Positions 36,933 to 46,386 of a DNA stretch of 64,000 bases are shown here, piece by piece. This DNA is from Eubacteriales bacterium (GTDB taxonomy: Bacteria; Bacillota; Clostridia; Lachnospirales; Lachnospiraceae): NCBI GenBank assembly GCA_030536855.1, contig JAUNPK010000009.1, positions 1 to 64,000 of the forward strand, in the 5' to 3' direction. The stretch's first letter is position 1, and every line of letters begins with the position of its first letter. A program made the translations under genes and the position numbers. The notes under the pieces were generated by a model. It did no database searches and had not been told where the DNA came from. It worked only from the letters and a program-made list of their open reading frames with translations.

Positions 36933-38821
36933 TAGTTCCAACCTCCTTTGTATTTATTAATGGTTTTGTCCTTTTCTTCTCTAAGTTTTTTAGTGCCTTC
37001 AGCAAGGACTTTACTTGTCATTCTGCGGTAGTGCTTAACAGATGAAGTGTTGGCATGTCCAAGTAACTTGGCGATGATTGAATCATCAAGTCCCATATCA
37101 CAAAGTCTTTTTCCATAAGTCTTTCTGAAAAGATGAGTACTTACAGTAAAGAGTTCTCCGTGGTCATCACGTAAGTCGTTTTCAATAATCATGCACTGTA
37201 CTCGGTAATACATTGCTCCATAGGTCATAGGCTTATCGGGATTATTGTCGTCAACAAAGATATAATCTCGTGGACCGTAATGTGATGTTGTGTAAGCGAT
37301 GGCGCTTTCAATAAGGTTTTTAATGTCATCGTTAATAGGCTTTCGATAACTTCTGTTAACCTTGGCCTGGTGAATGGTGATGTATAAGTGTCCGTTTTCA
37401 TCTTCTCTAATACAATCCGTTCTTAAGGTAAGTGTCTCAGAGATTCTGCAACCTAAGATTTCATGAAGAATCATTAATCGTCCGGTCTGAGGATCTAGAG
37501 TTTTAAATCCTCTATTTAAAGTTTCAAGCTCGCTATCCGTATAAAAGCGAAAGACAGGAATATTGTTCTTTGGAATATCTTCAGGGAAGAATAATTTCGT
37601 AAGAGAATATTCATCTATTACAAGGCCTATGGTGGCTAATATGCTTTTTAGTACTAAAAGCTCTGTGCGATAGTTCTTGCGTCTAGTATCTTCCGTATTT
37701 AGGTAAATCAAGTAAGATTCAATTACCTCTCGATCAATTTCGGCAAAGGATTCTATTTGTGGGTAATCCCTTGCAAGATATTCGGTGAAAACATTAATTA
37801 CATGTACATCATTTACTGCTGTTCTTGCAGAAACTTCCTTGAGACGAAAGAGAATAGCTTTCTTTGTTTCAGCTTTCATCTTGTCTTGAAGGATGTTCTC
37901 AAAATTGATGCTAGCAATTGTGTTAACCGGAGGACGCCTGACAGGAAAATCAAGCCTATCCAATATCCATATATCATCCTCAAAATGGAATAATCCGTCA
38001 TCATAGGTAAAGTAAGAAAGGATGGTCTTTAGGTACTTAAAAAACGGATGTATCTTTGTTTCTGGATGCAACTTGTTTTTCTTATTACTGGTAATGGTTA
38101 AAGGTATCTGATGCTTCATAGCCCAAATTTTATATTTTCTAATACAGCTATCTTTGTCTAAGTCATATAAAGACTTGACGGATGGATAGGTATCGCATAA
38201 AAAGTCTGCTATGTGGCCAAAGCATCGTCTTTCATTGGTAATACTGGTAAAAGATAATTCCTTTCCCCTTGCAGTAATGAATTCTCGAAATTCTTCTATT
38301 AAGGAGGACGGTAATATATTAAGGTTGAAGAAGTACTCCGGATGATAATGTGCGGAGGATTGCTTCTTCTTTGGAACGTCTTTGTAGCAGTCAAGGTCTC
38401 TATAGAAGATGAAATTGTCCTTAGGTAAGCAATAAAAATGTGCTTGGCCTATGTAGCGAATAGCAGGATGCAAGACAAAACCATCTATCTGTTTTCTTCT
38501 AGGATTAATATTTTTGTCATGGAGAAAGCCAATCATTCTTGCAGTAGCTGCTTCAACATCAAGGTCTAACATAGATTCAAGATCCGGATAACAAGTGGTT
38601 ATGAATTCAGCAAAGAGCATGTAGCTTCTGCGGTCTATGTAGAGACTTAAAAAGGTTAGCCTGTTCCCTCGCTCCAAGATAAATGGAGCTAACTGTTCTT
38701 GAAGAGAAAGTGTTGGGAGTAGACTTAAATCAAAGCCATACTCCGGTTTGTAGTAGTCAGATTTTAAGTCTTTTTCCGTTAGGTGCTTATAGCTGTTAAA
38801 TTCTTTAAATTTTAGTTCCAT
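36932..38821 (-). CDS. Tyrosine recombinase, TnpB-like (third of trio)
   Basis: A 629-residue recombinase. Catalytic residues of the tyrosine recombinase family are visible in the C-terminal quarter: Arg in LGCRISETLTL, His-x-x-Arg in STHLFRKTYGKRL, Gly-His in KLLGHANTSS and the nucleophile in VKHYRRM. About 400 N-terminal residues of unknown fold precede the catalytic domain, as in Tn554 TnpB (630 residues). The start ATG 38821 overlaps the preceding gene by 10 bp, and the stop overlaps tnpC. Confidence 0.9.
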   Translation of the reverse strand: MELKFKEFNSYKHLTEKDLKSDYYKPEYGFDLSLLPTLSLQEQLAPFILERGNRLTFLSLYIDRRSYMLFAEFITTCYPDLESMLDLDVEAATARMIGFLHDKNINPRRKQIDGFVLHPAIRYIGQAHFYCLPKDNFIFYRDLDCYKDVPKKKQSSAHYHPEYFFNLNILPSSLIEEFREFITARGKELSFTSITNERRCFGHIADFLCDTYPSVKSLYDLDKDSCIRKYKIWAMKHQIPLTITSNKKNKLHPETKIHPFFKYLKTILSYFTYDDGLFHFEDDIWILDRLDFPVRRPPVNTIASINFENILQDKMKAETKKAILFRLKEVSARTAVNDVHVINVFTEYLARDYPQIESFAEIDREVIESYLIYLNTEDTRRKNYRTELLVLKSILATIGLVIDEYSLTKLFFPEDIPKNNIPVFRFYTDSELETLNRGFKTLDPQTGRLMILHEILGCRISETLTLRTDCIREDENGHLYITIHQAKVNRSYRKPINDDIKNLIESAIAYTTSHYGPRDYIFVDDNNPDKPMTYGAMYYRVQCMIIENDLRDDHGELFTVSTHLFRKTYGKRLCDMGLDDSIIAKLLGHANTSSVKHYRRMTSKVLAEGTKKLREEKDKTINKYKGGWN

Positions 38822-40728
38822 TGAATGCCCTCCTTATTTTTGGTAGCGAAGTATTCTTCGTTTAATTTGTCTATCTTATTTGGTAGATGGTCGATGTAGT
38901 GCTTGGTCATGTCTTCACTAGAGTGTCCTAAGTATTCTCTGATGCACTGAATATTGGCGCCATCGTTGTAAAGCTCCGTGGCAAGTGTGTGCCTGTAGCC
39001 ATGGGATTTGAACTTATAGGTTTCAGATATTCCATACTTGTCAAAGAGAATATTCATCTGCTGTCTAAAGGTTCCGGAGCGGTAAGGCCCAGTGGTATGT
39101 GGAGCCTTAAAAACATATTCATCTGGAGAGATATTGTTTCGCTTGATGTATTTTGTCATAAGGTCGTAAAGCTCTGTTGGTATAGGGATTCGCTTTTCTC
39201 TTTTGGCTTTGTTCTGATAGATTAAAAACCAAGCAGTTGAGCCATCAAAGAGGTAAGCATTTCCTTTTATTGTGCAGACTTCATTTACTCGAATACCTAA
39301 ACACCAAAGATTTAAAAACATTAATCGAAGCTCCTCAGGGAAGTATCCCAGTACCTCGAAAACCTTTCTTTGATCTTCCTTTGAAACGGAAATGTCGTTG
39401 TGTGTGTAAACCTCAAATCCTCTGTATTTTTCAAAGTGAAATCCAAGAGGCTGTATACATTCTTTTGTTTCTAAGTAGTAAATGAATTTAGAAATCTCAC
39501 CTAGGTGCGAATTTATAGTTGCAACACGGACATCTTTTCTTTGCAAGTAATTGATGTAGTTTTCAAGGTCTGACTTTGTAAGCTTAGTAAGGTAAATGCC
39601 ATTTTCATCGAAGTAGAAAAGCATTCGCTTTACATTGTTGTAAATCATGTAAATAGATGTAATTGAAAGTCTCTGAGAAAGACCAAGTAGGTATTTCATG
39701 TAGTCTTTCAGTAAATCAAGGTTTTCTGTTATTTCAACATCATCAAAGTAGAATGCTTCACGTGGATTTGAAGGATTTGCTCTTCCTTCGGTAAAGGAGA
39801 AGCGCTCTAAAAACCAAGCGGATGCATCCCAATCAATTGATGGAGCATTTAAAAAGGTGAACTTTCGTATTCGCTTAAATGCAGCTCTGGAACATGTGGT
39901 GCTCTTTATTGGTAATGTATTTAAGTACTCTATAAATCCTTCTACTTCAGCATTTGTAACCCTTGATATGTCATCAATTTCATGCTCAACGCAGTATTTG
40001 TATAAGTACCAAAGCGGAGTAATACGATTCTGAAGAAGCATATGTGTAGTTACTTTGTCTCCGTCTTCAAGGTCGTATTTTAGTAATGCAAATACCTGAC
40101 GCTTTAAAACCTCAGAAACATTGAGCGAAAAATCAAAGAAAAGCGGTTCCTTTACCTGTGTATATTCAAACTGCTTTGCAATTGCGATGTTTGGATGATA
40201 TGTAAGGTAAATAAGCTTGTTCTCATAACGAAGTACATGTGGATGTAAATCGTTCATTGACTGCTCAATGGCATATAGCTTTGCTCTATCGATGATCTTT
40301 ATATATTCGATTCGCTTTGCTACAAAGGTGTTTGATATGTAGCGTTCAAACTCTACTCTGTCGACTGCATCAATATCAGCTAAGTCGGTGATGTTTCGTA
40401 ATGCAAGGAAGAACTCTAGCTTGTTTCGCTTGGATCTGTCCTTGATGACTTCTTTTAACTCAGGAAAAGACTTTCCTCTTAAGCGGATTATCATTTCAAG
40501 AGCTGATGCAAAGTGAGATTTCTGAGTATCTGTAATTGTTGTGCAAGTCAAAACCATGTTGTAGAAATCAATTGCAGTATCAAGATCTACGTCATCTAAG
40601 GAAGTTATTCTTCGGCTTAGTAAGAAGCCCTCAATTAAATCAATACCGGCGGCTTCTTTGTATCCAGTGCTAATGATTTCCTCATGGACGTAAGAATATT
40701 CAATTTGAGCAATTTTCAGTGCGCCCAT
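38812..40728 (-). CDS. Tyrosine recombinase, TnpB-like (second of trio)
   Basis: A 638-residue recombinase with its own full catalytic set: Arg in LGIRVNEVCTI, His-x-x-Arg in SHGYRHTLATEL, Gly-His in EYLGHSSEDM and Tyr in TKHYIDHLP. ATG 40728 follows AAAGGAGA. It is distinct from the downstream 629-residue enzyme, so the pair is not a recent duplication. The three recombinases probably form one synaptic complex. Confidence 0.9.
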   Translation of the reverse strand: MGALKIAQIEYSYVHEEIISTGYKEAAGIDLIEGFLLSRRITSLDDVDLDTAIDFYNMVLTCTTITDTQKSHFASALEMIIRLRGKSFPELKEVIKDRSKRNKLEFFLALRNITDLADIDAVDRVEFERYISNTFVAKRIEYIKIIDRAKLYAIEQSMNDLHPHVLRYENKLIYLTYHPNIAIAKQFEYTQVKEPLFFDFSLNVSEVLKRQVFALLKYDLEDGDKVTTHMLLQNRITPLWYLYKYCVEHEIDDISRVTNAEVEGFIEYLNTLPIKSTTCSRAAFKRIRKFTFLNAPSIDWDASAWFLERFSFTEGRANPSNPREAFYFDDVEITENLDLLKDYMKYLLGLSQRLSITSIYMIYNNVKRMLFYFDENGIYLTKLTKSDLENYINYLQRKDVRVATINSHLGEISKFIYYLETKECIQPLGFHFEKYRGFEVYTHNDISVSKEDQRKVFEVLGYFPEELRLMFLNLWCLGIRVNEVCTIKGNAYLFDGSTAWFLIYQNKAKREKRIPIPTELYDLMTKYIKRNNISPDEYVFKAPHTTGPYRSGTFRQQMNILFDKYGISETYKFKSHGYRHTLATELYNDGANIQCIREYLGHSSEDMTKHYIDHLPNKIDKLNEEYFATKNKEGIQWN

Positions 40729-40873
40729 AAGGCAATCTCCTTTCGTGTAATGTTTTTTCTTTTAGGATGCTTAGCTACTGCTCTTGGCTGTAAGAGAATC
40801 TGTCAAGCCGGGGTAAAAATATCAGTAGGTAGGCTTTACAGATGAACGAAAGCCATATCATAAGTGCGGCATC

Positions 40874-41986
40874 CTAAAGGAAGTCGTTAATGTCGACAAA
40901 CTTCATAGATTCAACGAAGTAGTTGTCGTTTGCTTCGGCAAGCTCGTCATCTTCAACATTTAGGTAAGCTTCTGTAGTAGCAATGTTTTTGTGTCCTAAA
41001 GAAGTTGAAATCTGTGCCATGTCCCAACCAGCTTTTCTTCGCTCGTTAGCAAAGTAGTGTCGAAGCATATGGGAATGTCCGCTAATACCACATCTTTTTT
41101 CTAGTCTTTCAAATAAGGAATTTACTCCACTTAAGGTAAGGGGCTTTCCCTTGGAAGGACCGCTTTCAGAAACAAATAGGTAATCTGTGTTTTTGCGAAG
41201 CTCGGTTGTATCAGTTAAATAAATCATGAGAAGATCAAATGTAGAGTTTGAAATTCTTGCTCCACGTTCTTCTGCATACTTTGCATAAGCTCCGTTTGGG
41301 TTTGTTTCTCTGTAGCGAACAAATACTTTCTTGTTTTCAAAATCAATGTCTGTCGTATATTTAATTCCTAAGATTTCACCGATACGAAAACCGGTTTCTT
41401 CCAAAAGAAGAAGTAAGAGCTTGTCTCTTTTGGTTCGTGCTGATGAAATCAAAGTGTGTAAATCATCTTCTGTAATACTCTTTGCATGATGTTCTTCTCT
41501 GGGAAGATAACCATGAAAAGTCTTTACTGTCTTTGCATACCGAAGACCAATGGAGTTGGTATATACAAAGGTGGAATCTCTAAGTACCTTAAGTGCAGTG
41601 CCGTTGTCATATTCGAGAATTACGAAATCGTAAAAATCGAAGATGCTTCTTAAGTAGTCGTTTGCCGTGTTGTTGTCAGGGCATTTGCCTGATGTAGTGT
41701 GTCTACCAGCTCTTATAAAGTGTAGGTAGCTTGTGAAATGCTCCTGCTGTTCAAAAGCGGAAAGCTCTAGCACTTTGTTAACGGAAAGCTTGTTGTCTTC
41801 AAGGTAGTTAAGATACCAGGTAAGCTTTAGCGCTATGTTCTTTAAAGTCTTTTTCTTTCTGCCAAGATTCTTTTTGAATTTTAGATACTTGGTAGGAAGT
41901 GGAACAATTGAGTTGTTGGAAGTGTCGCGGATGATAAAGTACACGATTGTTCCATTGGAAACTGAATCAACGATGTATCTGTTCAA
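40874..41986 (-). CDS. Tyrosine recombinase, TnpA-like (first of trio)
   Basis: A 370-residue enzyme, close to the 361 residues of Tn554 TnpA. TTG 41986 is chosen because GGGAGG lies eight bases upstream and no ATG exists in frame near it. Catalytic motifs are Arg in ETGFRIGEILGI, His-x-x-Arg in GHSHMLRHYFANE, Gly-His in LGHKNIATT and Tyr in EAYLNVED. A 145-bp gap to the next recombinase contains an inverted repeat (TTAGGATGC/GCATCCTAA) that could regulate read-through. Confidence 0.92.
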   Translation of the reverse strand: MNRYIVDSVSNGTIVYFIIRDTSNNSIVPLPTKYLKFKKNLGRKKKTLKNIALKLTWYLNYLEDNKLSVNKVLELSAFEQQEHFTSYLHFIRAGRHTTSGKCPDNNTANDYLRSIFDFYDFVILEYDNGTALKVLRDSTFVYTNSIGLRYAKTVKTFHGYLPREEHHAKSITEDDLHTLISSARTKRDKLLLLLLEETGFRIGEILGIKYTTDIDFENKKVFVRYRETNPNGAYAKYAEERGARISNSTFDLLMIYLTDTTELRKNTDYLFVSESGPSKGKPLTLSGVNSLFERLEKRCGISGHSHMLRHYFANERRKAGWDMAQISTSLGHKNIATTEAYLNVEDDELAEANDNYFVESMKFVDINDFL

Positions 41987-42026
41987 TCCGCATCACCTCC
42001 CTTCTCAATCATTTGCGAATCAGAAC

Positions 42027-42260
42027 CTACGCTGATAAGTCATCTTCTGTGAATGGCTCATATCTTTTGCTTATATCAACGCGATTAATCATATGGACTG
42101 TTTTGTAGACGTAGCCAAAATCCATGAGATCTAAGTAAAGCTGGCCGTTTTCTTCCTTTGTGACGAAGCCATACTCATCAGCAATGGAATTCATTTCATC
42201 CATTGATAATTTGGTAAGCTCACAAAACTGCTTTGGCGTTACCCAAATGTGTCTAAGCAT
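42027..42260 (-). CDS. Small DNA-binding-type protein, possible excisionase
   Basis: A 77-residue protein that leads the recombinase operon. ATG 42260 has a strong GAAAGGAGG upstream; the frame is open to 42350 but without a ribosome site. WVTPKQFCELTKLSMDEMN followed by IADEYGFVTKEENGQLYLDL resembles a winged or MerR-type helix-turn-helix as in excisionases. The role as recombination directionality factor is inferred from size, fold and place. Confidence 0.6.
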   Translation of the reverse strand: MLRHIWVTPKQFCELTKLSMDEMNSIADEYGFVTKEENGQLYLDLMDFGYVYKTVHMINRVDISKRYEPFTEDDLSA

Positions 42261-42905
42261 ATGTGTGTCCTCCTTTCTTAAAATTTGTATGTAAACTCCG
42301 GTTGGAGTTGATACCAAAAGTCCTTTTGTGATATCACCTATGGATATCATGGAAGAAGTGGTAAGTGTGGATGCTGTATCAGGTAAGCATTTATAAGTGA
42401 TTGCATCCGATTTACTTCTTATCCCTCTACCTTATATTTGGACCGAGTCAGAACTGATTACTAAAAAACTCGTGTAAATTTTTAAAATAAATTTCAAAAA
42501 ATATATGGGCTTATGCCCTTTCATAAAACATATGGGACAGTTCAGGCCTGAATCTGCAGAAATTTATCCCTCTATATACATTTGGGGGTCTAAATCGCTC
42601 ATTACTAAACTGAAGCCCAAAATTTTTTCTTACACCCTATATATGGGTTGATATTTCATTGATTACTGAAAATAAACCAGTATTTTATAGAATATAGAAT
42701 AGGATATATTCTATATATCTTTTATTAACATTATACACAGAAAATACAGGAATGCAACAATAAAATATATTCTATAACGAAATAGAATATATTTTGGAAT
42801 ATAGAAAGACGTATTTGAACAGAGTTTCGAGTAGAAATAAAATATATTTTAATGGGACAAAATATCGATTCCGTAGTATAATAGGGCTTAAATGGAGGAT
42901 TACGC
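42261..42905. promoter_or_regulatory. Divergent control region of the element
   Basis: A 645-bp gene-free region between the recombinase operon and the repressor-like gene. It holds two perfect palindromic boxes: TATAGAATATA/TATATTCTATA (42686-42696 with 42705-42715) and AAAATATATTCTAT with its complement (42762-42775, 42782-42795). Further left are three imperfect repeats of about 45-55 bp, each starting near a TTATCCCTCTA or TTACACCCTATA box and ending in ATTACTRAA (about 42418-42470, 42573-42612, 42632-42672). These may be operators, recombinase sites, iterons or a centromere for ParR. Confidence 0.6.
42855..42883 (+). promoter_or_regulatory. Promoter of the repressor-like gene
   Basis: GGGACA at 42855-42860, a 17-bp spacer and perfect TATAAT at 42878-42883, 23 bp before ATG 42906. 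An AATATATTTTA half-box overlaps the upstream side of the -35, suggesting self-regulation. Confidence 0.65.
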
Positions 42906-43640
42906 ATGAAACGAAGTGTAGAACCAGATTTTAAGTTTGATAAAGACAAATTCGGCGAAGCATTGATGGCTGCAATTGGTACAAGAACTGTCGCGCAGTT
43001 TTCAAAGGATGCAGAAATAAGTTATGCATACTTAAGTAAGTATAAGAACCTGCGCGAAGATAAAACGCCAACACCGCAGACATTAAAAAAGATAGCCCTT
43101 GTATCACAAGGCCCATCTTATAAAGAGCTTTTAGAAGCTGCCGGATATGATTCAGATAAATATGAAGATGATGATATCAGTGCGACTATGGTAAATAGTG
43201 AGTGGTCACCAATGAACACTCTTCTACCAACACTTTGTAGAACTAGCTTCAAGTGGCAGTTTGTAAGTGATGGAACAGCCGGTGCACCACTTTGCGCAAA
43301 GATTGAAGGTGCACCATTTGAAAGTTGGTACTTCATTCCGGTAACAAAGGATAACGTAACAAAAGAAGATATTCTTGGCATTCTTGGAAGCAAAGAAGCT
43401 GAGGTAATCAGTCCAGATTCAAAGGTTACATTCATTACAGCAAATAAGGAAGTCTATAACCAGATGAAGGATATTGAGTTAAACCTTATTTCAATTAGAA
43501 TATCCGTTGCACTTGTGAATAGGGATGATGGATTGATTGGTGAAGAAAGTTATTTAATAACGAGTATAGAGCTTTCAGATGAAGATAAAAGTATTGTTCT
43601 AACAAGCAATGGCAATGCTATATCGCCACTGTCACTATAA
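42906..43640 (+). CDS. XRE-type HTH regulator of the element
   Basis: A 244-residue protein. Residues about 15-75 form a helix-turn-helix (FGEALMAAIGTRTVAQFSKD then ISYAYLSKYKN, TPTPQTLKKIALVS) of the Cro/CI type. The C-terminal 150 residues are a separate alpha/beta domain of unknown function. It lies divergent to the recombinase operon and upstream of the defence operon by 71 bp, so it may control either. ATG 42906 follows GGAGGA. Confidence 0.78.
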   Translation: MKRSVEPDFKFDKDKFGEALMAAIGTRTVAQFSKDAEISYAYLSKYKNLREDKTPTPQTLKKIALVSQGPSYKELLEAAGYDSDKYEDDDISATMVNSEWSPMNTLLPTLCRTSFKWQFVSDGTAGAPLCAKIEGAPFESWYFIPVTKDNVTKEDILGILGSKEAEVISPDSKVTFITANKEVYNQMKDIELNLISIRISVALVNRDDGLIGEESYLITSIELSDEDKSIVLTSNGNAISPLSL

Positions 43641-43711
43641 TGGAGTCCGATTAATGGGACGGCAGAAGGCGTAAAATATATAAAAGAATATAAATGTAAG
43701 GTGAATATAAA

Positions 43712-44782
43712 ATGAGAAATATTACTGAGTTTAAGTTGGGTGAATTGTTTTCTGGACCAGGTGGAATTGCGTGTGGGGCGCATAATGCTAAAAGTGATGA
43801 CGGAAGATTTGTAATAAAGCATGCGTGGGCATCAGATTTTGATCCAGATACATGTAAAACATATGCAAAGAATCTCTGTGGTGGAGATGAATCAACGGTT
43901 TTTTGCGAAGATGTACGAGAATTGGATATCAATAAACTAGGTGAAATAGATGCATTTGCATACGGATTTCCATGTAATAGCTTTTCTAATGTTGGAGAAC
44001 ATAAGGGGTTTGAAAATGAGAAGTTTGGAATGCTTTATTGGTATGGAATAGAGGTTTTAAAGAAATATCAGCCTAAATGGTTTCTTGCTGAAAATGTTTC
44101 TGGAATGAGGTCAGCAGGCGCAGGAGAACATTTTAAGCAGATTCTCAAGGACATGGAGGATGCAGGATATGTTTTGGTTACGAACATGTATAAGTTTGAA
44201 CAATACGGTGTTCCTCAGACTCGTCATAGAATAATAATCGTTGGCATACGAAAAGATTTAGATAAGCAGGGGATAAAATTTCGAGTTCCTTCGCCAGAAC
44301 CATATAAGAATATTGATGTTACAGCAGGTAAGGCTTTGTCTGGTATTCCTAAGGATGCAAAGAATAATGAGATTCGAAAACTGAATGCTAGAGTAAAAGA
44401 GCGCCTTTCATATATAAAACCTGGCGAAAATGCATGGAATGCTGAAATGCCTGATGAATTAAGAATAAAGACAAAGACAAAGATTAGCCAGATATATAGA
44501 AAGCTTGACCCAGAAAAACCAAGTTATACAGTTACAGCAGCTGGCGGTGGCGGAACATATATGTATCATTGGTCAAATGAGCAACGAGAATTAACTAACC
44601 GTGAAAGAGCACGAATTCAGACGTTTCCAGATGATTATGAGTTTGTTGGAAATTATCAATCAGTTAGAAAACAAATAGGAATGGCTGTTCCACCAAAAGG
44701 AGCAGAGGTTATTTTTAATGCGATATTAAATACATTTGCGGGAATTGAATATCCCTGGGTAGAACCTAATATGTCAGAATAG
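43712..44782 (+). CDS. DNA (cytosine-5) methyltransferase, DrmMII-like
   Basis: A 356-residue C5 methylase. Motif I is LFSGPGGIACGAHNA, the catalytic cysteine is C88 in GFPCNSFSNVG (PCN rather than the usual PCQ), ENV is at 127-129 and QTRHR at 169-173. The C-terminal motif ends IGMAVPPKGAEVIFNAI. Class 2 DISARM uses a PF00145 methylase of this type to mark host DNA. Being 10 bp from a nuclease gene, it could equally be the partner of a type II restriction enzyme. Target site unknown. Confidence 0.9.
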   Translation: MRNITEFKLGELFSGPGGIACGAHNAKSDDGRFVIKHAWASDFDPDTCKTYAKNLCGGDESTVFCEDVRELDINKLGEIDAFAYGFPCNSFSNVGEHKGFENEKFGMLYWYGIEVLKKYQPKWFLAENVSGMRSAGAGEHFKQILKDMEDAGYVLVTNMYKFEQYGVPQTRHRIIIVGIRKDLDKQGIKFRVPSPEPYKNIDVTAGKALSGIPKDAKNNEIRKLNARVKERLSYIKPGENAWNAEMPDELRIKTKTKISQIYRKLDPEKPSYTVTAAGGGGTYMYHWSNEQRELTNRERARIQTFPDDYEFVGNYQSVRKQIGMAVPPKGAEVIFNAILNTFAGIEYPWVEPNMSE

Positions 44783-44792
44783 GGGGGTTAAA

Positions 44793-46376
44793 ATGGCGTA
44801 TCAACATTGGTTTGTTTCGAGACAAAAAAGACAACTTACAACTATTCTTCCGGCCTTAATAGCATATAGTGATGTTTGTGTCGGCAAAAAATGGGCGGGG
44901 AATACAGGACTACAATTTGAGTTTGAAGATGAATTGTCACGAAGAGATATCACAAATCACGGTAAACTGCGTGCTAGAAAAGCAGGACAAGGTGGCGGAG
45001 GAATCCGAACCTTGTTTAAGCAGATGAAGGATTTGGGGTTGGTTTTTACTGAAGATGATAATGGTTTGTGCAGGTTAACTTTAATTGGAGAGGCAATTGT
45101 AAAAGGAGAAGTTTCATTTGTTGATGCAATGAGATTGCAACTTCAAAAATACCAATACCCATCTGCTGCGTGTTGGACTGGAAGCGGTGCGGTGGATCAT
45201 TCATTTAAAGTTCATCCGTTTCAATTTGTGTTTCGTTTGTTAAATGATGTGGATTTAGAAAATTATTTAACGATGGATGAAATGGCATATATTGTGATTC
45301 AGGATGCTAATTCGGACTCGGAAGAGTGTTTTCAATGTGTTAAAAATGAAATTCTCACATATAGAGCAGGCGGTCAAGTTTCATCGAAAATAGTATCTGA
45401 AATTCGAATTGACGACGAAATGCCGGATGAGCAGAGAAAAAATGCTAAAACAAGAATGACAGCATACTTAAATATTGCTAATACATTATGGAATTATCTT
45501 GGCTTGACACAATACGTGGACCGAGGAAATAGAACAATTAGTATTAGGGATGGAAAACAAAAAGAAGTTGAAAAGTTTATTCAGAAGTCACCAAGATTAA
45601 TTCCTAATCCTGAGTTGACAGAGAACTACCAACGTGCTTACGGAAGAGGAACTGCGGCTAAAGATCTTAGAGACTTTGAGAAGGATAATGGACAGTCTCA
45701 AAAAGAATTGAATGAGCAGAGAATACGAAAAGAGTTTGTTTTATATTCACTTCATAGGCCAGTGAGGGAGATTACGACGGAAGTAATTACAGCAGTTTCA
45801 AAGAACACTGGAATTGATGAATTGCAGGTTGAAAAGTCTCTTAGAAAGAATTATTCCAAAGGAAATGTTGATGATTTCTTTTTGTCTTATAAGGAATTGG
45901 CACATATGGGGACTGCAGGTGCAAGAGATTTTGAAGTGGCAACATGTGAGATGTTTAAAACAATTTTTCATATGAAAGCAAAGCATGTTGGCCCTGTTGG
46001 GAATACTCCAGATGTTTTTATAGAGTCTGATGAGTGCAATTATTGTGCAATTATTGATAACAAAGCATATAAAAATGGATATAGCATTACTGGAGATCAT
46101 AAAAGAGTAATGGAAGATGTTTATATTCCCAATTATAAGAAGTATGGGAACACCAAATATCCATTGGCTTTTTTTACATATATAGCAGGGTCTTTCGGGA
46201 AGAATATTAATTCTCAAATTGCAGAAATAAAAAGGGATACAAATGTTGATGGTTCGGCAATGCCGGTAGATTTATTTATTAATTTGGCACAGGATTATGC
46301 TAACGGAAGATATAATCATAACGATATTAAAAGAGTGTTCAGTGTGAACAGAGAGGTTCTTTTGTCTGATTTGTAG
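44793..46376 (+). CDS. Type IIS-like restriction endonuclease with a FokI-type cleavage domain
   Basis: A 527-residue protein. The last 150 residues match the FokI nuclease fold: PD at P406-D407, then D422-x-K424 in AIIDNKAYKNGY, followed by the FokI-like FFTYIAGSFGKNINSQIAEI segment and a helix ending VNREVLLSDL. The N-terminal 380 residues look like AlwI-family specificity modules with winged helices (GGGIRTLFKQMKDLGLVF). It lies 10 bp after the C5 methylase. Catalytic residues are intact, so it should be active. AlwI-type membership of the N-terminus is by eye. Confidence 0.82.
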   Translation: MAYQHWFVSRQKRQLTTILPALIAYSDVCVGKKWAGNTGLQFEFEDELSRRDITNHGKLRARKAGQGGGGIRTLFKQMKDLGLVFTEDDNGLCRLTLIGEAIVKGEVSFVDAMRLQLQKYQYPSAACWTGSGAVDHSFKVHPFQFVFRLLNDVDLENYLTMDEMAYIVIQDANSDSEECFQCVKNEILTYRAGGQVSSKIVSEIRIDDEMPDEQRKNAKTRMTAYLNIANTLWNYLGLTQYVDRGNRTISIRDGKQKEVEKFIQKSPRLIPNPELTENYQRAYGRGTAAKDLRDFEKDNGQSQKELNEQRIRKEFVLYSLHRPVREITTEVITAVSKNTGIDELQVEKSLRKNYSKGNVDDFFLSYKELAHMGTAGARDFEVATCEMFKTIFHMKAKHVGPVGNTPDVFIESDECNYCAIIDNKAYKNGYSITGDHKRVMEDVYIPNYKKYGNTKYPLAFFTYIAGSFGKNINSQIAEIKRDTNVDGSAMPVDLFINLAQDYANGRYNHNDIKRVFSVNREVLLSDL

Positions 46377-46386
46377 GGGGATAAAT

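Noticed and set aside
45798..46217. Minus-strand 139-residue frame within the FokI-type nuclease gene
   Set aside because: Composition is that of an antisense frame, with no ribosome site and no start context.
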